Source: Takakia lepidozioides
Taxonomy: Eukaryota; Streptophyta; Takakiopsida; Takakiales; Takakiaceae
Direction: 5' to 3'
DNA length: 64,000 nt
Assembly (NCBI GenBank): GCA_030704615.1
Contig: CM060732.1
Coordinates: 33,337,053 to 33,401,052, forward strand
The number at the start of each line of letters is the position of its first letter. The first letter of the stretch is position 1. The position numbers and the translations under genes were made by a program. The notes below the pieces were generated by a model. The model had not been told where the DNA came from. It did not search any database and worked only from the letters and a program-made list of their open reading frames with translations. This document shows positions 1 to 12,233 of this stretch, piece after piece.

Positions 1-1
1 A

Positions 2-1127
2 CCAAACAAGGTTACATTCATTTGCATCCTCCATGCATGTGCCTGTCTGGCAGCCCTGCAAAAGGGCATAGAGATCCATGCTGACATTGTGAGAGCAGGA
101 ATTGCACCAGACATCATTCTCAACACCTCCCTTGTCAATATGTATGCTAAGTGTGGGAGCATAAAGGATGCAGACCAAGTGCTCAACAGTATGGTTGTAC
201 GCAATGTGGTCTCTTGGAATGCCATAATCGCCGGATATGCTCAGCATGGATGTGGTGTGGAAACCCTACAACTATTTGAACAAATGCAACAGGAAGGCTT
301 GAAACCGAACAATGTCACCTTCATATGTCTTCTCTCTGCATGTAGCCATGTGGGCCTAGTGGATGAAGGCTGTCACTACTTTGATTCCATGAGTCAACAT
401 CATGGTCTCACTCCTACAATGCAGCATTTTGATGCATGGTGGACCTTCTTGGCCGTGCAGGGCAATTGGAAGAGGCAGAAGACTTCATTAACAGTATGCC
501 AATTGAACCAGGCGCTGCAGTGTGGGGGGCTTTGCTCAGTGCCTGCAGAGTTCATGGCAATGTAAAGGTGGCAGAACGTGCAGCAAAATGCCTTATCAAG
601 TGTGATCCGCAGGACGCTGCAACTTATGTGCTGCTATCAAACATCTATGCTGCTGCTGGCAGGTGGGATGATACAGCAAAGGTGAGAATAATAATGCAGG
701 ACAGGGGTGTCAGAAAGGATCCAGGGCACAGCTGCATTGAGGTTGACAACCAGGTGCATACCTTCCTTGTAGGAGACAAATTGCATCACAAATTCAGGAA
801 ATCCATGCTGAGCTGGAGAGATTGCCAGGGCAGATGAAGGAGGCCGGGTACGTGCCTGACACCCGCTTTGTATTGCATGACGTGGAGGAGGAGCGAAAAC
901 AAATTTCTCTTTATCACCACAGTGAGAAGCTAGCCATTGCGTTTGGGCTGATTGCCACGCCTCCTGGGCTGCCTATCCGAGTCATCAAGAACCTTAGGGT
1001 GTGTGGTGACTGCCACTCGGCCACCAAGTTCATCTCAAAGATTGCTCGGCGAGCAATTGTTGTACGGGATGCCAACCACTTTCACCACTTCCAAGAGGGG
1101 TTTTGTTCTTGTGGAGATTACTGGTGA
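2..1127 (+). pseudogene. PPR protein with E and DYW domains, 3' part, two frameshifts
   Basis: This is the C-terminal part of a plant pentatricopeptide-repeat protein; the 5' end lies outside the window. The first reading frame (2 to about 430) gives PPR repeats (VTFICILHACACLAALQKG, then SWNAIIAGYAQHG, then NVTFICLLSACSHVGLVDEG). A second frame (436 to about 795) gives the E-type region (MVDLLGRAGQLEEAEDF, WGALLSACRVHGN). A third frame (822-1127) gives a complete DYW domain with the deaminase-like HSE and CGDCH zinc-binding motifs and a terminal CGDYW. PPR-DYW proteins edit cytidine to uridine in organelle transcripts. The frame breaks near 428-436 and 798-800 are single-base-scale indels, so the copy is a pseudogene as assembled, or carries sequencing errors. 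The stop TGA is at 1125-1127 and is directly followed by the copia insertion. Confidence 0.88.
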
Positions 1128-1131
1128 AATA

Positions 1132-1521
1132 TGTTAGAAGTCAGCTCAGATTTAGTTAGCTAGGGTTCTGTTAGGGTTTTTTGACGGCTAGGGATAGTTC
1201 TACCAGAAGGTTCCAGCCACCAGAAGTTTCTAGAGAACTCATGTAGGATTTAAGAGAAAGGCTGAGGCAATGCCCAGCACTTCTTCTAGCATTTTGGATG
1301 TGCTATCCTAGTAGATTGCAGAGAGAGGAGGAGGAGAAGTCCAGCATCTACTTTTGTAAGTTCTTTTCTTTTGCAGTAAGGAGCATTCTTGTTAGGACTG
1401 ACACTTCTTGTTAGTACTAACTCTTTGGTTGGTTTAGGCTGTCAGTTTTTGTACTGCTGCTTGTGCTAGAAGCTATCTGTCAATATCACTAGGAGGTAGA
1501 GGACAGGTCTAGTTTCCAACA
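1132..1521 (+). repeat. 5' LTR of the copia element
   Basis: This 390-bp LTR begins TGTTAGAAGTC and ends TTTCCAACA. It would supply the promoter for the element's RNA. The sequence GGTTATGGGCCCA follows immediately and overlaps the first gag codons; it occupies the primer-binding-site position, although I cannot name the tRNA. Confidence 0.95.
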
Positions 1522-1525
1522 GGTT

Positions 1526-4500
1526 ATGGGCCCACAAGACGTTACAACTACTTGGACAGTTGAGCCACTGGATGGCAACAACTATAAGAGTTGGATCTAC
1601 ACGATGCAGCTCCTGCTCTCTTCAAAGAGCCTATGGTCAATAGTGGCTAAAAGGCCTTCAGAGGATAACCTGAAGGAGGAGAGATGGATCCAAAAGAATG
1701 AGCTTGCAATGGCAGCTCTAGTCACAAACATGAGATCAAAGCTGGTAGTTTTGGTAAGGAATCTTACAACTGCTCATGAGGTCTGGCAGACCTTAAGTGA
1801 GGTGTATGAGGCAGATGCGATGGGGAAAGCATATGTCCTATGGAAACAGCTCATGGACTTGAGAATGAGAGAAGGTGAGAGTGTAGCCATTCACATTGCC
1901 ACTGTTAAAGCCATGTGTCTGGAGATAATTGATGCGGGAGAACCCATGACTGAATCACTTCAGATCATGACCTTGTTTGGCACCTTGCCAAAGAGTTATG
2001 ACATGGTGGAAACCGCATTGGCTACTCATGGTAAGAGTAGACTGAGTTGGAAGTATGTCACTTCACAACTCATCATGGAAGAAAGCAAGCTGACTAGGGG
2101 TAGCTCAAGTATGGACAATGCCCTGACGGCTACTTCCATCAAGAAAGATGGAGCATGTTTCCGATGCGGCAAATTTGGGCATTTCCAGAAGGACTGCAAG
2201 GTGAAGATTGACAAGCCCAAGAAGGACAAGTGGAGACCAAGGAAAGGGAAGTCTGTACATGCACATGTCGCTGACATGGGCAACGACAGTGAAGTTCACC
2301 TGTTTATGGCAGATGCAGCTTACAGTCGTGATGACAGTGAAGTTCACCTGTTTATGGCAGATGCAGCTTACAGTCGTGATGAAGACTACCTGCTGACTAC
2401 TGAAGGAGAACACTGTGGAGATGAGTGGTATTTGGACTCTGGAGCTACTAACCACATGTGTGGGAGGAAGGAGTTGTTTCACAACTTGAAACCCATTCAG
2501 CCTAGGAACGTAAAGATGGGCAACAAGACGTTTTCTGTAAGTACGATGATGGGAGAAATCCCTGTCAACTTTATCAGAAAAGAGAGTAAGGTTACCCGTT
2601 GTACCCTTCAGAAAGTCCTATATGTGCCAAACTTGGCAAAGAATCTGATCTCTGTTAGTACCTTGGATGAGCTTGGGTATGATGTCATTTTCAGAAACAA
2701 TGCTTGCAGCATCCAGAAGGGCAACGAGGAACTCTGCTATGGAGTGAAGGAGCAGAGACTCTACAAGCTTTTGAGTACATCTGGAACTCAGGAGGAGGCC
2801 AATGTTGGGGACACAATGGACACTGCACCATTGTGGCATAGAAGGTTGGGTCACTTGGGGACACAAGCGATCAAGGATCTTCAAAAGTTGGCGTTGGGAT
2901 TGAATGTGGACTGGTCACATGAGCTACAGTTCTGTGAAGGATGTGCTAAAGGGAAACAGCACAAGTCATCAATGCCCAAGGAATCTGCCACAAGAGCCAA
3001 GGAGAGGCTGGAGTTGATACACACAGATGTGTGTGGCCCCATGAAGACAACATCACTGGGAGGATCTAGGTACTTTGTCACCTTCACTGATGACATGAGT
3101 AGAAAGACTTTCTTATATCCCTTGAGAGAGAAAGGTCAAGTGTTGCAGGTCTTTAAGCAATTTGTGCATGAAGTAGAAAACCAGCTGGACCTCAAAGTCA
3201 AGGTTCTGAGGAGCGATGGTGGGGGGGAATTCCTAAATCAGGAATTCAAAAACTATCTTGCTGAGAAAGGCATAAAGAGCCAAGTAACAGCGAGGGACAG
3301 TCCAGCCCAGAATGGAGTGGCAGAGAGATTAAACAGAACACTGGTTGAGAAGGCTAGATGTATGCTACAGACCTCAGGCCTTGGACCAGAGTTTTGGGGA
3401 GAGGCGATCAGCACTGCCACCTATCTGAAAAATTTGAGTCCCACGCGAGCTTTGAAAGACATGACTCCAGAGGAGGCGTGGAGTGGGAAGAAGCCAAACC
3501 TGAAGCATCTAAGAGTTTTTGGTTGTGCTGCTTATGCATTGATACCTGACGGGCAAAGGAGCAAGTTGGATGCCAAGTCAGAAAGATGTATCTTCATTGG
3601 GTATGATCTGGGATGCAAGGGGTACAAGGTCTACAATCCTAGAACCAAGAGGTCAATCAGGAGTAGAGATGTCCTGTTTGATGAGGATAATTTTGGGAAG
3701 GAGACAAAGCCCAAGGACCTGTCCGTTCCTGTGATAATCCCTGATGTGGGAGAAAAAAAAGGGGAACAACCAGTAGTAAAGGTTTACACTCGAAGGGAGA
3801 AGGTGGCGAAGAAACCAGAAGAGGATGAAGATTCTGAAGATCGGGATCCTATTGACAAGGATGGGGGGCCTAGAAGGTCAGGAAGGATCAGCAACCCCCA
3901 GAAAGGTTTGGAGCTAATGTGGCAGAAGGACTGACTGGTCTGACTATGGATAACATAGGGCAGATGGAAAGTTGTTTCCATGCCCTTGATGATGCAGAGG
4001 AGCCAGCCACCCTCAATGACGCTTTGGCAAGGGATGATGCCAATGAGTGGGAGGGAGCTGTACTAGAGGAGATGAAATCTCTAAAAGAAAACCAGACTTG
4101 GGAGCTGGTAACACTGCCTGGTGGTAGAAAGGCGGTAGATTGCAAGTGGGTTTTCAAAGTGAAAAGAGGACCCAACAATGAGATAGTGAAGTACAAGGCC
4201 AGACTTGTGGCCAAAGGATTCACACAGACTGCAGGGCTTGACTACAATGAAACTTCTGCCCCGGTGGCAAAGTTCACCTCCATCCGATGTTTACTGGCAT
4301 TGGCAGCGAAGCATGACTGGGAGATAGAACACATGGACGTGAAGACTGCATTCTTGAATGGGGATCTCCAGGAGGAGATCTACATGAAACAACCAGAAGG
4401 CTTCCAAGAAGGTGATAAGGTGTGTCGGCTCAAGAAATCGTTATATGGACTCAAACAGGCATCGAGGACATGGTATGAGAAGATCAATAGCTACTTGACA

Positions 4501-5553
4501 GGCCAAGGTTTTGTAAGGAGTACAGCTGATCAGAGCATTTACTACATGACATCAGGTGTCATGATAATAGCACTCTATGTGGATGACCTGCTACTGATCA
4601 GCGACAACAAGGATACCATGCGCTGGCAGAAGCATGATTTGAGTGAAACCTTTGAGATGGTTGATCTTGGAGCCGTGAACTACCTACTTGGAATTCAGAT
4701 TCTGAGGGACAGGAAGGCGAGAACTATAAAGTTGAGCCAAGAGAGGTATGTCAGGAATGTTGTTGCGAATTTTGGTATGCAGGACTGCAAACCAGCACCA
4801 ACACCATTGGAAACCGGCTGCAAGCTGAGTAAGGAAATGGAGCCAAAATCTCCAAGTGAGATTGAGGAAATGGCTAAGGTTCCATATCAGCAAGCCATGG
4901 GATCTCTGATGTATGCAATGATTGGCACCAGGCCAGACATTGCCTATGCAGTGGGAATGCTTAGTAAGTTCATGCACAACCCAGGACCTCAGCATTGGAA
5001 AGCACTCAAGAGGGTGATTAGATATTTGAAAGGGACTGCGGATACATGTCTAACTTACAACAAGCAAGACACTGGAGCATCACTAGAAGGATACAGTGAT
5101 GCAGATTGGGCAGGAGACACAGATGAGAGGAGATCCATATCTGCCTACTGCTTTGTAATGAGTGGAGGTGCTGTGAGCTGGAGCAGCAAAAGACAGCAGA
5201 CCACTGCTCTATCCTCGACTGAGTCAGAGTATATGGCTCTGACACATGCAGCTAAAGAAGCCATTTGGATTCGAAGGCTTCTTGGTGAACTTGGCTTCAG
5301 TCAAGAACAGCCAACGAAAGTGCATGCTGATAACAGGAGCAGCATTGAGCTGAGCAAGAATCCTGTTCATCACGCCCGGACCAAGCACATAGATATCAAA
5401 CATCATTTCATTAGAGAAATGATTGGTTTGGAGATTGAGTTGGTTTACTGTAGGACTGAGGACATGGCAGCTGATGCACTCACAAAGGCTCTATCCATGG
5501 AAAAGCATTCTAGATGCATGGAACTGATTGGGTTAAGCCTCAATCCTCGCTGA
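1526..5553 (+). CDS. Copia gag-pol polyprotein, one frameshift
   Basis: The polyprotein is encoded in two overlapping frames (1526-3934 and about 3898-5553) that a single missing C in the C run at 3895-3899 would explain. In order: gag of the UBN2 type (LDGNNYKSWIYTMQLLL), a CCHC zinc knuckle (CFRCGKFGHFQKDC), aspartic protease (LDSGATNHMCG), integrase HHCC zinc finger (HRRLGHLG to CEGCAKGKQ) and DDE core (HTDVCGPM, LRSDGGGEF, NGVAERLNRTL), reverse transcriptase with YVDDLLL, and RNase H (DADWAGD, SSTESEYMAL). The break falls just before the conserved PPERFG segment, between integrase and reverse transcriptase. All catalytic motifs are preserved, so the element may be only one base from intact. 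Gag contains a 48-bp in-frame tandem duplication at 2285-2380. Confidence 0.95.
2285..2380 (+). repeat. 48-bp in-frame tandem duplication in copia gag-pol
   Basis: Two identical 48-bp units (2285-2332 and 2333-2380) encode the 16-residue segment DSEVHLFMADAAYSRD twice. They lie in the linker between the zinc knuckle and the protease active site. Identity of the units shows a recent duplication; the reading frame is kept. Confidence 0.95.
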
Positions 5554-5560
5554 GTGGGAG

Positions 5561-5948
5561 TGTTAGAAGTCAGCTCAGATTTAGTTAGCTAGGGTTCTGT
5601 TAGGGTTTTTTGACGGCTAGGGATAGTTCTACCAGAAGGTTCCAGCCACCAGAAGTTTCTAGAGAACTCATGTAGGATTTAAGAGAAAGGCTGAGGCAAT
5701 GCCCAGCACTTCTTCTAGCATTTTGGATGTGCTATCCTAGTAGATTGCAGAGAGAGGAGGAGAAGTCCAGCATCTACTTTTGTAAGTTCTTTTTCTTTTG
5801 CAGTAAGGAGCATTCTTGTTAGGACTGACACTTCTTGTTAGTACTAACTCTTTGGTTGGTTTAGGCTGTCAGTTTTTGTACTGCTGCTTGTGCTAGAAGC
5901 TATCTGTCAATATCACTAGGAGGTAGAGGACAGGTCTAGTTTCCAACA
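5561..5948 (+). repeat. 3' LTR of the copia element
   Basis: This 388-bp LTR is nearly identical to the 5' LTR. It is preceded by the purine tract GAGTGGGAG (5552-5560), the expected polypurine tract, which overlaps the gag-pol stop codon (TGA at 5551-5553). The target duplication AAATA follows at 5949-5953. Confidence 0.95.
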
Positions 5949-5953
5949 AAATA

Positions 5954-8900
5954 TGCAGAATGTGGGAGAGAAACCGAACTGCTTCAGACATGAGGGCAAA
6001 ATGTGGGCAAAAAATTCTGTCAATGAAGGTAATAGTCAGTACCTGCATTATCTGGGAGGTGCAGATGTGGATGATCACCATTCATAAACGATCATGAAAT
6101 GGCAGGTGTGAAGTCATGGAAATCCTTATTGCAGAGTTGTTGATAGGTTGCACAAAGCATTAGGTAGGAAGAACATCCTGTTTTGAACCACACCGATAAA
6201 ATAATGGGGTGCCCTATACTTGAGAAGCAAGACCTGAGGATGATCTGTTTGGAGGGACTGGGGACCTGCTGCATCTTTATAGAGCTTGTCACTTTTACCT
6301 TGAACACCTGTTCTTTCTACTGGCCTTCCTGGCCAATAAGGAAGAGTGTGATGGATTGAAAATGTCATCATCTATAACCTGAACACTGAGACCTTTGAAT
6401 AGCTCTGAATTGCCACAATCTGCACGTTTACAATGGCATATGTGGCTTGTGGGATGCCTAGTGGCTTTCGATTGTTGTCAGAATTAGTTGATACAACATC
6501 TGAAGCTATAAAGGACAAAAGACTGCACAAGTTCCAGGTTAAGGTTTAACCCCTTCTTTCAACCATAACTTTCTTGATCCAGGTCCAACTGAAGAGCTCC
6601 AAATCGGAGGATGTTAGTCTTGTGCCTGGTTGAGGCTGCATGGATTCACCCATCTGCACATCTCAAATCAGATATCAAACTTGACTGAGTCCATACCAGA
6701 GACGGTACATCATATGGATGGCTCATATATTGCAGCTTAAATAGCCGTGCAAAGATGTGCCAGTGGAAGCTCAGCAAACCAGCATGCAAGCTCCAAATGA
6801 CAGCTTTATGAAAGCGACATCCTTGGTATGTGGACAGGTTACATGTCTTGCGGATCACAGTACATTTCCTTGTGCACGATGGTCTGCAGCTCTATACCCG
6901 TGCTCAGTGGAGCTCAGTCCCTGCACTGGCCTTATCAATGGCTCATCAATGAAACAGATGGATGCATGTAAACTCTAAACCCGTCCTTTATGATTTAAGG
7001 AAATAGTTAACGAGACCAGGACGGCAGCAGAAGATAATTTGATTGAAGGCTTTTGGCTCAAGATATGAATCATGATCTTTCCACCGTTCCGAGTTTGCAA
7101 AGTAACAGCCATGCTTTGAAAAAACTGACTTGTAATAATGAAGTGATGTACTTTGCACTTCAACACTGCCGGCTGGAGTTGAGGATCTGAAACTGAAAAC
7201 TTTGGGAACGGGAGAAGGACAGATCCAGCGGTGGGTCCTTATGGACTGCTTCGGTAGATTAGACACACAGACAATCTCTAACTCGGAGGTGCGCCGAGCT
7301 TTGAATCCCTTTTTGTCAGCCCGGTACCTTTGACGGGCTATTGGCCCAACAGGAAGATACTCGATTACTGTGAAAATATGGGAGATTTTGCTGCAGCCGA
7401 CCGATACCGCGACATTGTTTGCTTGGGGTTGTAAATTTTCGCTGTCTCTAGACTCAGATGTTCCTTCTTTCAGTTCTCGTTACGATTGTGGGGACTGATT
7501 AACGTTTTGAACAAGTATAATGTATTTGAATTTAAGTATCACTTGCCAGTGTAGAGGGCTTGCACGAAGACTTCCCCACTTGAGGAGATGTGCGCCCCTT
7601 CAGATAGAAGGAAAGAGAGAAGCTTTCAACCTAACTTCGACAGGAAGGAAGACAAACACACCTGACGATCTTCTTCACCATAGAGGTCGGCTCTTCCACT
7701 AGTGCCACGAGACGATACTGCACGCCTCTACAGCACCAAGTCAACATGTAAATAGCAGATCCCAAGTCAAGAAATTACTCTCAGAAAGTCCAAGCAAGCT
7801 ATTAAGTTTCCAAAATAAAACTAGTCCAGGGCTCCGTAATTTGATCAGGGTTGCACTGATCGTGTGAATTAAAACGACACCCGTCAAGAAAAGCTGGAGG
7901 AATTTGTAGCCACCAGAATTGAGATGGATACTGGATACCAGTTCTGTACTTAATTATCAACCTTGTTCCAGATTTGGGCTAGGCTGGAGATACAAGACCA
8001 TGCGAGCTAAGCTCATCTTCAATGGTCAGAAGCTTCTATGTACACGACATAGGTAGTAGAACGCTCTTTGAACTATAATGTCTCCACTCCAATATTTTGT
8101 GCAAAGGCATTTTTTTTCTTCTCTCTCTTTGCACTGTAAGTCTATCAGTTTTGGGAACCTGAAGCTGCCAACAATACAGAGAGGACCAGAACACCCCAAT
8201 ATCATTTTGAGGTTCACAGATTATCTAAGCTGAACAGCGTCGTGCTCATCGAACCACGTACAAGAATGTTCATGATAGCCAGCTTTGCGAAATTATGATT
8301 TGGGAACCTTTCTCGCTTAAGTTTATGCATCGTTGAAGGTACTTTCGAGAATTAGAAGTGACACTAGTCACTTCTGGTTGGCAGTAGTCAACGGAAGATT
8401 TGCTACCAAATCTTGACATAAATCTATGATTACCGTGGAATCTCTTAGCGCAACTAAAGGAACTCACTGATGTAAGGAGGCTGCTAAGTTTTGATATGAG
8501 GCAATAATACAGTGTGGTTATGATCCTTTTGCCACCTCTCTTCACCATGAATAGTCTGTGTTCACACCTATGTTCACCTGATCGTAATCACAGGATTTTT
8601 CAAAAAAGGTATACATGATGGTGGATGTGGGCGGTTTGGAGGTTGAGGAGGGCCTCCATATGCCGATAGAACAGACTAGATCTATTCATTCCTTTGTACT
8701 TGCTTGATGTTTATTTGTAGCGGGCAGGAACATATTGTGAGGATTGGGTAAGTTAGTTGACCCTGCACCGAGTGGCCATCAAGTATACAGCATATCTTTT
8801 TCCCCCCTTCTGCTACAAAATTTTGTATCATAATTGAAATGAAGGACTCAGCAGGGATGATAAACCCATAATCATGCCTGGCCCCTAATTATTACAAACA

Positions 8901-11900
8901 TATTTAAGATGTCTTTTTTTGGTTTCGCTACTTCCATCCAATTGACGAATTTCATCAATAACAAGAATTTTCTCATCATCAAATCTGAGAATCATAAAAT
9001 TCTAGAGTTCATAAACTTCTCCCTAAGTTATAATTCATTGGGCTCTTGAAGGAACCTAAGTTGTTTCTCCTCGTTTTACCCATATGTGCAGTCACCCACT
9101 TTGGTCTTTTTGTAAAACTGCGCGGCAGTTGGTAAGTTGGATCTTTCTTTTGGGTTTGAGATCACACTGCAATTTTGCTCATCCACTTCGCACTCGGATA
9201 TTTAGACATGTTCTTTCAAAGCAAAGCAATTTGGGGGATTCGCAAGCCGGCCGACCAAAGGCTAATACCATTATAAAGTCAATAATTTCCAATTTCACCC
9301 TTGGACGCTTTACATCAAGTTCGAAGGAGAGCTCTGTTGAAATAATTTTGACTCCAACCCATTTCATGCTGAAGTGGGCCTAATAACTGTGAGTAGGCAT
9401 GAACCCAAATACCCACCAAAGATTGAGATGGAACAAATTAAAAGAGATGTCATTCCTCGCTCTCTGTCATGGTCACTTGTAAGTAGATTTTGTCAACAAC
9501 AAAAATGTCGTCTTGTGTTGCTCCCTGTCTGCGGTTGTGAAGTGTTAGTAAACCTTGTCTGCGGTTGTGAAGTGTAATTATATTTTGTCTCGCGCTGCAA
9601 AGTGCTCAGTGTCACGTGATCCAGCGGTCTCAAGGTCTTCTTTTGTTACCAAACTTTTGACATATGTAAGACCAAAGACGAGGATGACTCCAAAGTCCGC
9701 GGATACACAACTTCATGAAAAAACAGTTGTGAAGTCTCATGCATAGCAGCCCGCATGATGTTGTGGTACCTACCAGGGTTCCGAAACCTAGAAATTGTGT
9801 GGCAGGCTCTGTGAGCTTCTAAACCATACAGGTACCAATACGAAACCAACAAGAGATTTCGGCGGATCTATACTGCTTGGGTACGTCTGAAGGATTAATG
9901 GACTCACTCCACACGTAAGCTGCTGCCATTATGTAGAGGGCAATGGAAGCACTCAGTGCTTGGACTGCGTCTGCTTTTCTTTGAACAGTGGGCCACAGAA
10001 TTTGGGTAGCCTAAACCTGTAGACTGAAGACTTGGAAGCTTGGTAAATGGATTGTACAGATAGCAGGACCCGGTCCTTGGCATATGCTTGGGTTTCACAG
10101 TGTGGGCTGGCAGAATCCATATCCTCGCGATTCTCCCAATCCCGAGCGGAGGGCTAAGCTTCAAGTTTCAACTCTGGAGGAAATCTAATGCTCGATCAGT
10201 ACCTCGCATGCACAGTATCGTACGCGTTACTAACTGCCACTAGTAGGTGTTTTAAGTGTTATTTCGGACACAAGATTAAATGTGGCCTTTTGCCGCCTGA
10301 GGATCGTTCTAGCAAGCTTGATAACGTGCCCGGGCGGTTAGGATTCGCATACTCGCATTCGCGAAGGGTTGAGACTCTTGGGTGCTCCTTCTTTCTTCCT
10401 TCTTCCCAGGTCTTTCTTCCCATTTCTATTCTCTGGGTATGCGAGTCTGTGAATCTGGTACAAGTCTGCACGCAAAGGTTTCACTGTATTATGGCTCTAT
10501 GTGGTTCTTACTTGTTCGTCTTTTTGTCGATTGTTCGAATGTCTCAGATGTTGAATCTTCAGTTCTGTGGGCGCGTACCTGTTTGCTCCTGTTACATTAT
10601 GCAAGCTGAGTCGTACAAGGAAGGCATTTAAGCCCCTGACCGTCCATTCTTCGACAGGGACTGCACACCCTTCTGCGTGTAAGGCATAAGGCGCGTAAAG
10701 GCTTGTTGATGTGTTGCACGTTATATACTGCGTCTCAACAGCTGCACGTTGGTGAAAAGGAGTCGGACTATAGCGAGAGTCATATGCTGCTCACCTCCCT
10801 GAAAACCAGCCCTCAAATCTCAGAGATAACTGGAAGCCCGCGCGGACATACTACGCCTTCTATGTTGTCTCCAATCCAGTGATTCACCGACGATTGATTC
10901 GTGCATTCAGCAAGCAGTCCCCTCCATTCACAATGCGCTTTACAGATTTACGGTGTTCTCTGATGCCCCGCGCTTTAAGTGGCAACTTGCCAAGATTGAT
11001 GGACGTCAGATTTGTAAGAGCCCACTTACTGCGAACATCTGGAAGCCGCTGCTGACTTGTTGGTTTTGTTGCTAGCATCGTTCTAAAAACATTTGTCAGT
11101 TGAGCTCAACAATACCGCGTCCTCTGGTTAGTAATCTTGATAGTTTTACACAAGTTAAGTCTGCGCCTGAATCTAGGATATTGCATTGCTGGGATTTGCT
11201 ACCAGTGAGTCAGTTGCTACGGCTGTGAGCAGGTAGTACGCCCGAAATCCGACTACGCCTTCTGGAAAGGAGCTGAAGAATGGACCAAACGCCAAACATC
11301 TCCCGATCTGCTCATGACTGACATAGCTAATTCATGAACTGTCTCGGGCTATTGCAGGAGCTTTCATCGTCTCGCAATCTGGTAGATCAGCATGCACCTG
11401 GCATATAAGTCGCCAGCTCTGTTATCGGCCTGTACATACAAGTTCAACTCTAGGTTACTCGTTTCAATGGTTATGCAAAGCTTCAGCTTGGGCTGCATCC
11501 ACATTTAAACGAGATGGAACGCTCCTAAAATTATCACGTCCAAATGCAACTTAGGTTAGTATGATAGAAGCCGGTGATCCTCTCAATATCTATCACAGTA
11601 GATTTTTCGAGTGCTTAGTAAGACCTTCGATTCACTACATATCATGTAATGACCTTATGCTAGGTCTGGCTTAGTTTCAATATATATCGGTTAGTTGATT
11701 CCAGCAAAATATGTTCTGAACAACGACGAAATATCATCCTCCATCGAAAAGTCCGCCATCGAGAATCTACAAAGACCAACACAGTGGTAAAACACGTGTG
11801 GTGCATGTAGCACTCAGTACATAGTAAAGCGAAAGACTGTTAACACCATTTTCGTTAAAAATGGACAATGGCTTGTCACTACAATTTTAATGTAGTAGAA

Positions 11901-11982
11901 TCAAAAGGGCGCATCTCCGACAAGAGGTTAGCTGGTGAAGTGACATTTGATTGTGCTGGCCCAGGTCTCTCTGTCTCTTGTA
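5954..11982. other. Intergenic stretch without a supported gene
   Basis: The left edge is the original downstream flank of the PPR gene. I see only short reading frames (up to about 147 codons) with no recognisable domain, no tRNA or rRNA and no clear transposon ends. A short direct repeat containing TGTCTGCGGTTGTGAAGTGT occurs twice near 9527-9573. Composition is close to neutral. Confidence 0.6.
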
Positions 11983-12233
11983 GTTGAATCATTGAGGACA
12001 TCTTTAAGTTTACAACAACAAACTAAAAACTAGGATGGGAAGAGTTTTGTAGTCATTGATGTGAGTAGTAGAATCATTGAGGACATCTTTACGTTACAAC
12101 AACAGACTATAAACTAAGATGGGAAGAGTTTTGTAGTCATTGATGTGAGTAGTAGAATCATTGAGGACATCTTTACGTTACAACAACAGACCATAAACTA
12201 AGATAGGAACAGTTTTGTAGTCATTGATGTGAA
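11983..12233. repeat. Three tandem copies of an about 84-bp unit
   Basis: The unit starts GTTGAATCATTGAGGACATC or GTAGAATCATTGAGGACATC and ends near GTAGTCATTGATGTGA. Copies are at 11983-12067, 12068-12151 and 12152-12233. Copies two and three differ by only a few bases; copy one is more diverged. No coding sense is apparent. Confidence 0.93.

Larger units (their letters stand above)
1132..5948 (+). mobile_element. Full-length Ty1/copia LTR retrotransposon
   Basis: The element has two LTRs (1132-1521 and 5561-5948), a gag-pol region between them and a perfect 5-bp target duplication AAATA (1127-1131 and 5949-5953). By eye the LTRs differ by a three-base GAG repeat unit and one T in a T run, so the insertion is very recent. 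The insertion point overlaps the last base of the PPR stop codon. The order gag, protease, integrase, reverse transcriptase, RNase H is that of Ty1/copia. Confidence 0.96.

Noticed and set aside
2026-3096. Minus-strand frames within the copia element
   Set aside because: They are reverse-strand shadows of gag-pol with no recognisable domain.
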